A stretch of 64,000 nt of DNA from Bacillota bacterium (lineage in GTDB: Bacteria > Bacillota > Clostridia > Lachnospirales > Lachnospiraceae), in the NCBI GenBank assembly GCA_023442465.1, contig JAEZZQ010000021.1, forward strand, positions 186,001-250,000, in the 5' to 3' direction. This document shows, piece after piece, positions 9,389 through 17,714 of this stretch. Both the position numbers and the translations under genes were made by a program. Under the pieces are notes generated by a model. The model did not search any database. It was given only the letters and a program-made list of their open reading frames with translations, and was not told the origin of the DNA. The stretch's first letter is position 1. Each line of letters begins with the position of its first letter.

Positions 9389-10603
9389 TTATTTCACATA
9401 CGGCCTTCCGCATAATACAATTTTGTTAGTGCTGTAAATAGGACGGTAGATAACCTTGCCATGAGAGAAGGAGGCATCCACCACATATCCGTTGCCATAG
9501 TAAATAGCAATATGGGATATATTCATAAAACGATGATTATTTTCAAAGCTGTAAAGAATCAGATCTCCCGGAGCAAGACTGTCATAGCCGACCACCAGAT
9601 TATTTTCCACGAGATAGCGTCCTTGTGCAGCCGCAGTATTTGATCCATTATAGGAAAGGCTGGTTCCAAGCTGGGAATATACCCAATAGGTAAAGGAGCT
9701 GCAGTCGAAATATCCTTTCTGATTCCTTCTGGCCTGACTGTAGGGAGTCCCAATCTTTGTAAGTGCAAGGTCAACCGCGGCATTCCCTGTTTCGCGTGGA
9801 ATCAGTTCCGGGTTAATTTCTATCTGGTATGCTGCATCAAAAAAGAAGATGTTTAGGTTATTGGCATAGTTTGCTGCAAAGGCAGACTGTTCCTCGGTCA
9901 GCCGGAAGATTTTTTCTGAAAAATAGGTACTTCCGGCATATTCAATGACATATTCATAACAGGTAATTGTCTTCGTTTCGCCGGTTTCCTCATCAACGGT
10001 TTCTTCTCTTGTGCTAATATTTGTAGTGTAGGAAAAGATGCCGTCAGCATTATCCTCCAGTGTCTTTTTTAGGGATGCCACACTCACATCCTTGTAATTT
10101 TCTTCGGAAGCACTGTACTGGGAGATGATCAGGAAGCTTTCAAAAATAATCTTATCCGCAAAGTCATCGGTAATGATGTACTCACAATCCGTCCCAAGTG
10201 CATTCCCCTTTGTGCGAATTTCTTCAAGGAGTTTGTCGTGTTTGGATCTTAGAACCTCCTCAATGACCGCTTCATCCTCAGCGATATTCTTCATAATCAG
10301 GGTATTGTCATTTAAGACATTGCCAGAGTCGGTGCCGGAAGTAAGGCCGCCAAAGATAAGGGAAGGTAGCATCAGGATAAAGAGAATAGGAAGCATCAGC
10401 AGTGAAATGGCTGCGATCAGAATCTTGCCAATTATTTTTCTATTCTCCCATAATGCCCCGGCTAACATCCCATAAGGTCCGGCGGCAGCACCTTTTGCAG
10501 CCCCGGCGATTGCCTTTCCGGCTTTGATGGCACCACGAGCTGCACCTACAGTTGAAGCGGCAGAGGAAAGACTGCTCTTTTCATTTGACTGAGTTTGGGG
10601 CAT
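9389..10603 (-). CDS. NlpC/P60 cell-wall hydrolase of the conjugation system
   Basis: This 404-residue protein matches the CwlT-like hydrolases that open the donor wall for the mating channel. An alanine/glycine-rich cytoplasmic start is followed by one membrane helix (IGKILIAAISLLMLPILFIL, about residues 58-85). A central extracytoplasmic region follows, and the NlpC/P60 domain occupies roughly residues 280-404. The catalytic cysteine is in YFDCSSFTYWVY, the histidine in ISHIAIYYGNGY, with a typical PGDLILY strand between. The central part may correspond to the VirB8-like or lytic-transglycosylase part of other members, but I cannot assign it. The start codon follows the preceding stop directly (TAAATG), so the two are translationally linked. 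Confidence 0.88.
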   Translation of the reverse strand: MPQTQSNEKSSLSSAASTVGAARGAIKAGKAIAGAAKGAAAGPYGMLAGALWENRKIIGKILIAAISLLMLPILFILMLPSLIFGGLTSGTDSGNVLNDNTLIMKNIAEDEAVIEEVLRSKHDKLLEEIRTKGNALGTDCEYIITDDFADKIIFESFLIISQYSASEENYKDVSVASLKKTLEDNADGIFSYTTNISTREETVDEETGETKTITCYEYVIEYAGSTYFSEKIFRLTEEQSAFAANYANNLNIFFFDAAYQIEINPELIPRETGNAAVDLALTKIGTPYSQARRNQKGYFDCSSFTYWVYSQLGTSLSYNGSNTAAAQGRYLVENNLVVGYDSLAPGDLILYSFENNHRFMNISHIAIYYGNGYVVDASFSHGKVIYRPIYSTNKIVLCGRPYVK

Positions 10604-11491
10604 TTAGATTCTATCCTTTCTTTTTGGCATATCCGGCAGTTTTTTGACCAGATTTTCATGGTAGGCAATTTTACCTTCTCCGGTCATGTAAGGGGTGCGT
10701 TCTACGCTGTCCTGTGCATACTGTCGATACCAGGTGCTATTATCCGCCGTTGTTACCGTATCGTATTTCCCATTAGGGGTAGTATATTGGTCTGCCTGAT
10801 ACATACCGAAGGTAGTTCCATTTGGATGTTCTACTGATGTTTCTGTGCCCATGATACGTCCGCCGCCAATTTCCACATCGCTGTAAGAAGGTGGCTCTGC
10901 CATTCCCGTATGCCCCATGTAGGAGGACAGGGCTTTGGCTGCCTGGAGACCGGCCATGGAGCCAGTGTAATTGATATTTCCCTTTGCCACAGCACCGGTA
11001 ACATCATTGGCGAAAGTGCCGCCCTTTTGAACGGATGACTCAAATATCTTGCGGCTGATAGGATTACCTCCTTGCCCGGTCATGCTGCCTATGGCTCCCT
11101 GGGTAAATCCTCTGCTTACAACACCGGCAAGACCACCGGACATAAACGAGGCATTATGGTTTGTCTGCGAGCCGCCTCTAAAGTTCATACCGCCTCCAGA
11201 AAAGTGTTTGGCAGAGGTGATTCCTTTGGCGGCAATCATCAGCTCCGCCATCATGGAGCCGCCGGTCCTACCTACGTTTACACCGAGGCTTGCCATGAAG
11301 CTGTCTATTTTCTGACTGATTTTCAAAAAAGCAATGGCGCACATAAACCAGATTAAAAAATTTCCGGCGGTGGATTCTTTCCCATTTGCCTCTACCTCAG
11401 CCTCTGTAACAGCAAGAACTGGAATGGCCTGCATCAGGAACAGAGAAAGGGAGAGGAGAAGAACGGAGCAAAGTTTCTGTATTTTCTTCAT
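10604..11491 (-). CDS. membrane or secreted ICE protein, function unknown
   Basis: The ATG at 11491 follows AGGAGGGCCT; the longer open frame upstream lacks a ribosome site and overlaps the VirB6-like gene. The 295-residue product begins with a signal peptide (MKKIQKLCSVLLLSLSLFLM) probably cleaved after AVLA. One membrane helix follows (FLIWFMCAIAFLKI). The rest is a glycine, serine and asparagine-rich, low-complexity domain (FSGGGMNFRGG, GSMTGQGGN) with a soluble C-terminus. In related elements such proteins follow the TrbL/VirB6-like gene and may form part of the channel, since VirB6/TrbL proteins often carry long Gly/Ser-rich tails. I see no motif that gives a function. Confidence 0.65.
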   Translation of the reverse strand: MKKIQKLCSVLLLSLSLFLMQAIPVLAVTEAEVEANGKESTAGNFLIWFMCAIAFLKISQKIDSFMASLGVNVGRTGGSMMAELMIAAKGITSAKHFSGGGMNFRGGSQTNHNASFMSGGLAGVVSRGFTQGAIGSMTGQGGNPISRKIFESSVQKGGTFANDVTGAVAKGNINYTGSMAGLQAAKALSSYMGHTGMAEPPSYSDVEIGGGRIMGTETSVEHPNGTTFGMYQADQYTTPNGKYDTVTTADNSTWYRQYAQDSVERTPYMTGEGKIAYHENLVKKLPDMPKRKDRI

Positions 11492-11499
11492 AGGCCCTC

Positions 11500-12210
11500 C
11501 TAAAGTGATAATGGATTGGAGATAAACGTACCAACCATGGATGTAAAGAGCCGCAGGCACCAGGCATTCATAATCAGTAAGAAAATCTGACCGCCAAGCA
11601 TCCGGCACCAACTGTTGAAAATGTTGGAGGTAGAGCTTGAGGAGCCGGTAGCAAAGGCGATGGGTGCTGTATAAATCAAAACACCTAAGAGAATGTAGCG
11701 TTCTGCCGCTTCAAACAGGAGCTTGATATAGTTCCATGCCAGAATCAGCAGAAGAATTAAAGCAATTAAGGCAACGGAGCCATTCGATACCACACCCAGT
11801 ATGGTAAGCAGTACGGAATTGAAATCGGCAAACTGTAAAGGTGGAAGTTCAGCGTTTAGAATCCAGTTGTATGGGGTTCCGCCGATGGTCAGAATCATAC
11901 CCGTAATTTCATCGCAGAAATAAATCAGCAGGATGAAGAGTATGGAACGGAAGCTTAACTTTACAGGGTCTTCCGCCTCTACACCTGCAATCAGACCAAA
12001 GTTCTTAAAATGCTGCCAGACCCAGTTCAGCAGCACAAGCCCGATTGCTGTTGCCACAAATACCTTGTACATGGTTTCCGCCGCAGGAAAATAACGAAGG
12101 AAGGTATCCATGTTACAGCCCAATGCACCCAGTACCGATGTATTTACCAAATCCAGAATGTTCATAACCTGCTCGGCAATCCATTCCACGATTCCGTCTA
12201 AGATACCCAT
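11500..12210 (-). CDS. VirB6/TrbL-like polytopic channel protein
   Basis: This is a 236-residue, strongly hydrophobic protein with an ATG preceded by AAAGGAG. At least five membrane segments can be seen, including VFVATAIGLVLLNWVW, SILFILLIYFC, LIALILLLILAW and ILLGVLIYTAPIAF. The latter is followed by the SSSTSNIFNSWCRMLGGQ loop typical of TrbL/VirB6-like conjugation proteins of Firmicutes. Such proteins form the inner-membrane channel of the type IV system. It lies 60 bp after the pilin-like gene and 8 bp before the next gene, in the expected order. Confidence 0.8.
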   Translation of the reverse strand: MGILDGIVEWIAEQVMNILDLVNTSVLGALGCNMDTFLRYFPAAETMYKVFVATAIGLVLLNWVWQHFKNFGLIAGVEAEDPVKLSFRSILFILLIYFCDEITGMILTIGGTPYNWILNAELPPLQFADFNSVLLTILGVVSNGSVALIALILLLILAWNYIKLLFEAAERYILLGVLIYTAPIAFATGSSSSTSNIFNSWCRMLGGQIFLLIMNAWCLRLFTSMVGTFISNPLSL

Positions 12211-12270
12211 AGAATCACTCCTTTCGCAAAAGCCTGCATGGGAGAGCGAAGCCTGCTTTGTCCTGCATGA

Positions 12271-12660
12271 TTATCCATTCCATTTTCCATCGGAGAAGAA
12301 TGGCGTTACATAGGCAAGGATAAATCCAAGTCCGTTTAAGATTACCCAGGTAATGGCAATGCGTTTCAGCCAAGCCCTTGATTCATCAACGGTCTTACCG
12401 CTTTTGGAAAAATTCATTAAGAGCAGGGCAACGGATGCGGTAACGATAGCTGCAATGGTGGAAATACCAAGAATCTTGCCATACACATCCTTCATAATGC
12501 TTTCTGCTTTGGACCACATATCAGTGGCATAAACGGGAACCGTGTTTAAAGCCATAAAATACGCCATAATAGCGGTGGAATAGAGAGCCTTTCCAGTAAT
12601 ACGAAAAGGCAGTTTGCGTTGGCCGGAAATAACGGCGGTGGGTTGTTTTTCTTTTTTCAA
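12271..12660 (-). CDS. small two-helix VirB2/TrbC-like membrane protein
   Basis: I choose the TTG at 12660, seven bases after AGGAGG, giving 129 residues (LKKEKQPTAV...); an ATG 15 bp upstream has no ribosome site. A leader-like hydrophobic segment (ALYSTAIMAYFMALNTVPVY) ends in an ATD cleavage-like site. Two more membrane stretches follow (IAAIVTASVALLLM and ITWVILNGLGFILAYVTPFF), with a basic loop between. Size, topology and first place in the channel genes fit a VirB2/TrbC-type pilin or channel subunit, but the sequence is too short for certainty. An attenuator-like hairpin and a promoter lie upstream. Confidence 0.7.
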   Translation of the reverse strand: MKKEKQPTAVISGQRKLPFRITGKALYSTAIMAYFMALNTVPVYATDMWSKAESIMKDVYGKILGISTIAAIVTASVALLLMNFSKSGKTVDESRAWLKRIAITWVILNGLGFILAYVTPFFSDGKWNG

Positions 12661-12704
12661 GTTCTTACCTCCTGTAATGTTCATTGTTCTACTCCTACCC
12701 AAAC

Positions 12705-12736
12705 AAAAACGGCAGCCTGTATGGGCCACCGTTTTT
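12705..12736 (-). terminator. attenuator-like hairpin upstream of the channel genes
   Basis: AAAAACGG (12705-12712) pairs with CCGTTTTT (12729-12736), with three further GCC/GGC pairs inside. On the minus strand it ends in a run of five T. It lies between the promoter at 12822-12850 and the pilin-like gene, so it would act as an attenuator or partial terminator. Confidence 0.55.
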
Positions 12737-12821
12737 GGGCAAAAAAATAACACCTGAAAAGACAGATGCGTTTGTTGGCATAGTGCCGTATATGGATTTG
12801 GGTGCAGTTTTGAGCATGATT

Positions 12822-12850
12822 AGTATAACATGGTAAAAATATCGTGTAAA
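12822..12850 (-). promoter_or_regulatory. sigma-A-type promoter for the ICE channel operon
   Basis: On the minus strand TTTACA (12850-12845) and TATACT (12827-12822) are separated by exactly 17 bp. The predicted start lies about 150 bp before the pilin-like gene and reads through the hairpin at 12705-12736. Confidence 0.65.
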
Positions 12851-12901
12851 TCGCAATCCAGTGCCATTTATACCCGTATTTCTGCCGATATACTGCCAGC
12901 C

Positions 12902-13444
12902 TTACTTTTTTTCTTCCGGGAAGAATTTATTCAGGACATTCAGGCTTTCCTTTGAAGTATATCCCCATAGGATACTGCCTAATGCCTGAATTGCTTCCGG
13001 ACGTTTTCGATAATAGGTACGGTAGGAAATGCTGGTAATGTGGGGGCGGAGCTTCTCAATGATTTCCTCCGTATTTTGGAGCTGCTGCGGGGAGAGATAG
13101 GTATAATACAAAAGCCAGTAATATTGTTCCCCGTGTTTGTGCTTTGTCCGGAGAATATCTACGGCAGAGGTAAGGAGAGAGAGCATCTTGTTACTCCGTT
13201 CAATGCTCCGGGCATAATTTTCCAGTCTTGTTCCGCCAAGGTCGGCACCGGCCAGATAGATGGAATCCAGAAATTCCTCAATGCTGTTGCCGTATTCTAC
13301 TTCAAATTCATGCTTTACCTGTTGGACTGCCAGTTCCAGATTCCACACGGCATCCCTGTAATTTTTCAGTAGCTTCCAGGTATCATGGAATAGAGGGTTG
13401 TCCTGAACATTTTCGTAATCTTTTATATTTTTCTTTTCACTCAT
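12902..13444 (-). CDS. ICE regulator-like protein with sigma region 4-like C-terminus
   Basis: This is a 180-residue acidic/basic helical protein. Its ATG lies inside the end of the upstream gene (8-bp overlap) after AGAGGAA. The N-terminal two thirds look coiled. The C-terminal segment (YYWLLYYTYLSPQQ, then IIEKLRPHITSISYRTYYRKRPEAI) resembles the helix-turn-helix of sigma-like activators of the ArpU/DUF1492 type, where a basic recognition helix follows SYRTYYR. It may activate the promoter just downstream at 12.85 kb. The family is not recognised with certainty. Confidence 0.55.
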   Translation of the reverse strand: MSEKKNIKDYENVQDNPLFHDTWKLLKNYRDAVWNLELAVQQVKHEFEVEYGNSIEEFLDSIYLAGADLGGTRLENYARSIERSNKMLSLLTSAVDILRTKHKHGEQYYWLLYYTYLSPQQLQNTEEIIEKLRPHITSISYRTYYRKRPEAIQALGSILWGYTSKESLNVLNKFFPEEKK

Positions 13445-14597
13445 AGCTTATAATTCCTCTCTTTTCGTCTGATTTTTTAGGAGTATGTTTGGTTGCTGCC
13501 CGGCAGGGGAGCAGAGTTAATTCAAAGCGGTAGGACTGGTTACCATCGGGGCAGTCTATCTGTAGAGAATATTTAATATCTGGTTCCCCGCAGTCGGATA
13601 AGCTATATAACTTATAGAGTGTTTTGGGGCATTCACAACAGGAAAGTCCTTGTGCTGCAAGGATTTGAGCCGCTTTTTTGACGAATAGCTTCTTGTGTGA
13701 TTCTGAAACGCTACCATTTTCATTTGAAACGAGGATCTGTTCGTCCTTGATGGATGATACCTCTGTATCCGGTTCCGTGTCCGGCAGATGGATGGGAATA
13801 TGAAACGACATGGAAACCTCCTCTTTATCAATCATTACATCACTTATGTTAAACATGGTGGATAGGTAGTTGCATAGGTATATGACACTCCCATGCCTTC
13901 CGGGGAAGGAAACCAGGGAAAGATACCCCTTCTCCTGAAGCTTATTCAATGTCCGGCTGACAGTTGCCTTTGAAATTCCCCATCGAAGGGAGAGATCACT
14001 AAAGCTTGTAAGGGGATTGCCGGTGTAGTTGCGGAAATATACCACAGGCCCTACTTCAGAACCTTGTACCTGTCTGTCGTTATAGATGGCGTGTATCCAT
14101 AAATCCAAAATAATATCCATTTCCGAACACTTTCCCATACTGATAAGCTCATGCACGGAAGCAATAGGGAAAAAGAAAAAGCCCACATCCTTCAGACATG
14201 GATAATTGTATTCAAATGATGTATTGTGGCGGCTCCATTCATTGATGCGGAATTTAACCAGGTTTCCTCTGCCAAGTCTGGTGTAGGTCAGATAGTGCTG
14301 TGCTTGCAGAAAGTCCAGAATGGAGATTGCCTGGTGATGAAAGCGTGTGCGGAACCATTCTGCCAGCTCTGAAGTCCTGCAAATCCATTCACCGGGACCG
14401 ATAAGGTATGATATGCCCTCCAGTTTGCGATAGGAGGAACGGAAATTTGCATAGGAACAAAGTGTCATATAATAAAAAAGATAAGAGCTTCCGTTTGACC
14501 GAATGTTCTTATCTGCCATAAGGGTGCGGATAAATTCACGATAGATGCGACATCGTGGATAGTCCACAATTTGTTTGATTTCTAGTTGATAATCCAT
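13437..14597 (-). CDS. helix-turn-helix protein, ICE regulator or replication-like protein
   Basis: This 386-residue protein has an ATG preceded by AAGGAGA. The N-terminal half (RIYREFIRTLMADKNIR, then FYYMTLCSYANFRSSYRKLE and GPGEWICRTSELAEWF) resembles replication-initiator or DNA-binding helical domains. A clear winged helix follows near residues 195-240 (TSFSDLSLRWGISKATVSRT LNK region), then a stretch with several acidic residues. The C-terminus has a possible metal site, CCECPKTLYKLYSLSDC. It is the first gene of the minus-strand cluster and the one nearest the ICE end. A role as regulator of the transfer genes is likely from position only. Confidence 0.6.
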   Translation of the reverse strand: MDYQLEIKQIVDYPRCRIYREFIRTLMADKNIRSNGSSYLFYYMTLCSYANFRSSYRKLEGISYLIGPGEWICRTSELAEWFRTRFHHQAISILDFLQAQHYLTYTRLGRGNLVKFRINEWSRHNTSFEYNYPCLKDVGFFFFPIASVHELISMGKCSEMDIILDLWIHAIYNDRQVQGSEVGPVVYFRNYTGNPLTSFSDLSLRWGISKATVSRTLNKLQEKGYLSLVSFPGRHGSVIYLCNYLSTMFNISDVMIDKEEVSMSFHIPIHLPDTEPDTEVSSIKDEQILVSNENGSVSESHKKLFVKKAAQILAAQGLSCCECPKTLYKLYSLSDCGEPDIKYSLQIDCPDGNQSYRFELTLLPCRAATKHTPKKSDEKRGIISYE

Positions 14598-14926
14598 AGT
14601 ATTCTCCTTGATTTTCTTGAATTGTCAGGGTTTAAAAACTTGTTTCTGATAGTGCTTTATGGTATTCTTGAGAAAGGAACTTATAGTAATAATCGACGCA
14701 CCGCTCAGAATTGGATATTAATTTTCATTATGCTAATAAAAAGGCAGCCGACCATTGAACGAATCTCTCCTTTGCTAATACTCTGCTAATTGGAGTAGCT
14801 GAGATTAGATGATATTACATGGAAAAGATAACACTTGATGGACAACTGCCCTTAAAAAATCCCAAACTTAATGGAATTAATGGACAACAGAGAACTAGCT
14901 GGACTCTAAAAAATGAGTTGCCTAAA
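14598..14926. other. ICE terminal non-coding region
   Basis: No gene is supported here. The stretch should hold the promoter of the minus-strand cluster and the element end. It contains the repeated GCTAAT words at 14771-14794 and ends at the tRNA-Arg half site. Open frames on the plus strand lack ribosome sites. Confidence 0.5.
14771..14794 (+). repeat. 12-bp-spaced GCTAAT repeat near the ICE end
   Basis: TTTGCTAATACT is followed by CTGCTAATTGGA, giving two GCTAAT words with 12-bp period about 130 bp inside the tRNA-Arg half site. A similar tandem word (TTTGGCTAAAC) lies inside the other element at 44359-44381. These could be arm-type binding sites of tyrosine integrases; that is inference. 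Confidence 0.35.
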
Positions 14927-14968
14927 CTCCTAAGCGAGGGGTCGGACGTTCAAATCGTCTCGGGAACG
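14927..14968 (+). other. 3' half of tRNA-Arg(CCT): ICE attachment-site remnant
   Basis: From 14927 the sequence reads as a tRNA from the anticodon loop onward. The loop is CTCCTAA (anticodon CCT at 14929-14931), then stem half GCGAG, variable loop GGGTC and T-stem GGACG. T-loop TTCAAAT, T-stem CGTCT, acceptor half CGGGAAC and discriminator G follow. The expected 5' partner CTCGC and the D-arm are absent upstream, so the gene is not intact. Integration of an ICE into a tRNA leaves exactly such a displaced 3' half at the distal end. The intact tRNA should lie left of the window. The tRNA terminator is retained at 14973-15006. Confidence 0.8.
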
Positions 14969-14972
14969 CTGG

Positions 14973-15006
14973 GAAGTATTGAAAGCAATGAATTTTTCAA
15001 TACTTC
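14973..15006 (+). terminator. terminator of the disrupted tRNA-Arg gene
   Basis: A 12-bp perfect stem (GAAGTATTGAAA / TTTCAATACTTC) with a 10-nt loop is followed by TCTTTTT and starts 4 bp after the tRNA discriminator base. Confidence 0.8.
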
Positions 15007-15053
15007 TCTTTTTAATTGTATAATCAAAATATTTGATTTAAGGGGGAATATCA

Positions 15054-15914
15054 ATGTGGATTTTGTATGCTTTTGGCTCCGCATTGTTTGCGGGAATGAC
15101 ATCTGTTTTAGCGAAAATTGGCGTTAAGAATACCGATTCCAATTTGGCGACTGCTTTACGAACAATTATTGTTCTTTTGTTTTCGTGGATGATGGTTTTT
15201 GTTGTGGGTTCACAGCATACCATCGATACTATTTCTACTCACAGTCTTATATTTTTAATTCTATCAGGTGCTGCTACCGGAGCATCATGGCTATGCTATT
15301 TCAAAGCGTTACAGCTTGGAACTGTCAATAAAGTGACTCCCGTTGATAAGAGCAGTACGATATTGACCATCTTTCTTGCTTTCATAATTCTGGGGGAAGT
15401 ACCGACTGTTTGGATGGGGTGTGGTATTCTATTACTTTCTGCCGGGACTTATCTTATGATACAACGGCAAAAGTCGGATACTACTGGCACTGAGAACAGA
15501 TCATGGTTGTTCTATGCCGTCCTGTCAGCTATTTTTGCTGCTTTGACCTCTATTCTTGGAAAAATTGGGATACAGGGAATCGAATCAAATCTGGGAACAG
15601 CGATACGCACAATCGTCGTACTGGTCATCGCCTGGGGAATCGTTTTGTTTCAAAAAAAGCATATTCTCATAAAAAATATCGATAAGAAAAGCTGGATATT
15701 TATTACACTTTCCGGTCTTGCAACCGGCCTTTCATGGCTTTGCTATTATCGTGCTCTTCAGGAAGGAAAGGCCAGTGTGGTCGTACCCATTGATAAACTG
15801 AGTATTGTGATTACCATAGCATTTTCCTATTTATTTCTTAAAGAAAAACTTTCGAAAAAAGCCTTTGTCGGTTTGTTATTCGTTATATTCGGAACAATTA
15901 TGTTGTTATTTTAG
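15054..15914 (+). CDS. EamA-family (DMT) membrane transporter
   Basis: This 286-residue protein has an ATG preceded by AAGGGGGA. Ten hydrophobic segments are arranged as two homologous halves. The halves repeat visibly: ALFAGMTSVLAKIGVKNTDS against AIFAALTSILGKIGIQGIES, and SGAATGASWLCYFKAL against SGLATGLSWLCYYRAL. This is the EamA duplication of the drug/metabolite transporter superfamily, which exports small metabolites. The substrate cannot be predicted. It is the first intact chromosomal gene after the ICE end and stands alone. Confidence 0.9.
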   Translation: MWILYAFGSALFAGMTSVLAKIGVKNTDSNLATALRTIIVLLFSWMMVFVVGSQHTIDTISTHSLIFLILSGAATGASWLCYFKALQLGTVNKVTPVDKSSTILTIFLAFIILGEVPTVWMGCGILLLSAGTYLMIQRQKSDTTGTENRSWLFYAVLSAIFAALTSILGKIGIQGIESNLGTAIRTIVVLVIAWGIVLFQKKHILIKNIDKKSWIFITLSGLATGLSWLCYYRALQEGKASVVVPIDKLSIVITIAFSYLFLKEKLSKKAFVGLLFVIFGTIMLLF

Positions 15915-16018
15915 TCTGCAGGCTATCTTTTAATCGCTAGGTAGAACAGCCGGGACATAAGATAGAGAACCAAGATAAAAAGTCTGACAATGCTGCCATA
16001 CATATGGATGAACCTGAA

Positions 16019-16051
16019 AACAGCGGTTTCAATAAAATCAAAACCGCTGTT
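16019..16051 (-). terminator. terminator after the VOC gene
   Basis: An 11-bp perfect stem (AACAGCGGTTT / AAACCGCTGTT) with an 11-nt loop lies 24 bp downstream of the minus-strand VOC gene. On that strand it is followed by TTCAGG, so the U-tract is weak. It could also terminate the EamA transcript from the other side. Confidence 0.6.
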
Positions 16052-16075
16052 CGGGATATTCTTTATAGGGTGAAA

Positions 16076-16534
16076 TCAGCCCGCATATTGTTTCACGATT
16101 TCAAGAGGGAACATAGTACGCTCGGCAACTTCTTCAACCGACATGCCCTGTCCAATGAAGCGCTTAATAACTACATCCATATCCTCTGCAATTTCCACAA
16201 TATGCTTGTCCGGGTCATAGAGCCGAATGGCACGCTGTCCCCATGGATATTCTCTAATCTCATGTACCCATAACAAACTGGGTATTTGTTTTAGATCGGC
16301 ATACGCAGTATTCAGATTTTCCACCTGAAAATAGACTTGAAAATTATGTGACTGTTGCCGGATGCTGTCTGCCGGAACGCCAATCAGCTCGGCATACCCC
16401 TGCTGTAGAGAAAATCCTTCAAAAGTGACGTGTACACCAATGTCCATTAAAATATTTTGATGAAGCACCTTTTCATAGAAATTTTTTGATGCGGTCATAT
16501 CCTTAACCGCTAATAAACAACCTTGATATTTCAT
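16076..16534 (-). CDS. VOC (glyoxalase/bleomycin-resistance) family protein
   Basis: This 152-residue protein begins MKYQGCLLAVKDMTASKNFY, the usual first beta-alpha unit of VOC proteins. A second unit follows (FQVYFQVENLNTAYADL) with the terminal WGQRAIRLYDPDKHIVEIAE, where the last glutamate usually binds metal. After residue 122 an extra tail (VIKRFIGQGMSVEEVAERT) is present, as in many clostridial members. VOC proteins use a metal for isomerase, dioxygenase or resistance reactions; the substrate is unknown. Its start overlaps the stop of the AraC-type gene (ATGA), so the two form an operon. Confidence 0.85.
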   Translation of the reverse strand: MKYQGCLLAVKDMTASKNFYEKVLHQNILMDIGVHVTFEGFSLQQGYAELIGVPADSIRQQSHNFQVYFQVENLNTAYADLKQIPSLLWVHEIREYPWGQRAIRLYDPDKHIVEIAEDMDVVIKRFIGQGMSVEEVAERTMFPLEIVKQYAG

Positions 16535-17358
16535 ATGCTATCCCTCCTTAGTGATAGCATAGTGGATACATCTGAAGCATCATAGTAAAAATCAGACATG
16601 GTTTTCAAATAATTTTGGGGAGTAACACCACTAATTGCTTTGAAATCCTTGTCAAAATGAGGCTGATCAAAATATCCGGCTTGTTGTGATAATGCCGAAA
16701 AGAAGTATGGCGATTTTTGTATATTACTTAGCACATAGTTAAAACGAATAAGACGAGAATAGCTTTTGACATTCATACCTATTTGCATTAAGAAAAGGCG
16801 GTTCAATTGTCTTTCACTATAGCCAACCTTTTTGGCAAGTTCAGCGACAGATATTTGGCCTTGGTTATCCGAAATTTTTTTTGCCGCAGAAAATAGCGCG
16901 TCAGAGACAACGCAATGCTCCATGCGGGTATATAAAATCTTATCGCACATATTGAATAATTCCGATATATTGCCTGCAGTCTCAAAAGCGCAGCAAAGGG
17001 AAGTGAAAAGTTTTTTATCAACACTTTCCAGCAATAAACGTTTATCTGCAAATTCTGCTTGATGACAATGCGTTATTTGGTACAGACCATAAGGGGAGAG
17101 CTGTATCAGCAGCATAACATGATATTTGTTAGGTTCGGTTCCAAGCAAGGTAGGGGTTACAGAAGCCCCCCATAATTCAGCCAGAATATTTTTTCCGTCA
17201 AAGGTGAGAGACAATGTGCCACAAGCATCGGGCATAAGTGTATAATGTTCTACGAATATATTTGGCGTTGGAAAAACTATATTATAAAAAAGAACATATT
17301 TATTGAGCAGTATATGCGGCGGACTTATATTGAAGGTCTTATCACTATGAATAAGCAC
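16531..17358 (-). CDS. AraC-family transcriptional regulator
   Basis: This 275-residue protein has the two helix-turn-helix motifs of AraC/XylS regulators at the C-terminus. They are QISVAELAKKVGYSERQLNR, and FFSALSQQAGYFDQPHFDKD followed by SGVTPQNY. The N-terminal 170 residues form the ligand-sensing part (DUF6597-like beta start FYNIVFPTPNIF). It is translated together with the VOC gene and probably controls it. Confidence 0.9.
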   Translation of the reverse strand: MLIHSDKTFNISPPHILLNKYVLFYNIVFPTPNIFVEHYTLMPDACGTLSLTFDGKNILAELWGASVTPTLLGTEPNKYHVMLLIQLSPYGLYQITHCHQAEFADKRLLLESVDKKLFTSLCCAFETAGNISELFNMCDKILYTRMEHCVVSDALFSAAKKISDNQGQISVAELAKKVGYSERQLNRLFLMQIGMNVKSYSRLIRFNYVLSNIQKSPYFFSALSQQAGYFDQPHFDKDFKAISGVTPQNYLKTMSDFYYDASDVSTMLSLRRDSI

Positions 17359-17631
17359 GGTATACCCCCCTTTCTTGCCTGATAAAATTATAAATATTTC
17401 AGCAGGCAGACATTTTCTTATACATTTGATGCGGGTATTTTCAAATATATTATACTTTTAATATACGTTGTTTACAAGTAAGCTATCTATGGACGATTTT
17501 GATTCGAAATTCGGAAACTCCTTTTATGATGGTTGATGGATGAAAGATGTGAATCAGGAGAACATTATTAAAGGTATTAAATGTCCCGTCATTTAAATAA
17601 AGGAAAACCTAACCATATTATCTGATAGAAC
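17359..17631. other. intergenic region between divergent AraC-type and fprA genes
   Basis: No gene is seen. The stretch is AT-rich and should contain the minus-strand promoter of the AraC-type gene; I could not fix its boxes with confidence. Confidence 0.5.
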
Positions 17632-17660
17632 TTGTACCCACCAAGGATTTCAGGTATGAT
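17632..17660 (+). promoter_or_regulatory. promoter of the fprA gene
   Basis: TTGTAC (17632-17637) and TATGAT (17655-17660) are separated by 17 bp. The gene begins 55 bp downstream after AAAGGAGG. Confidence 0.6.
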
Positions 17661-17714
17661 TAAATATAAGAAAAACGGAAAGTATAAAAAGGAAAGAAAA
17701 AAAGGAGGTATTTT

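Noticed and set aside
14819..15127. Plus-strand open frame spanning the tRNA-Arg half site
   Set aside because: It crosses a tRNA remnant and a strong terminator and overlaps the EamA gene start; no family match.
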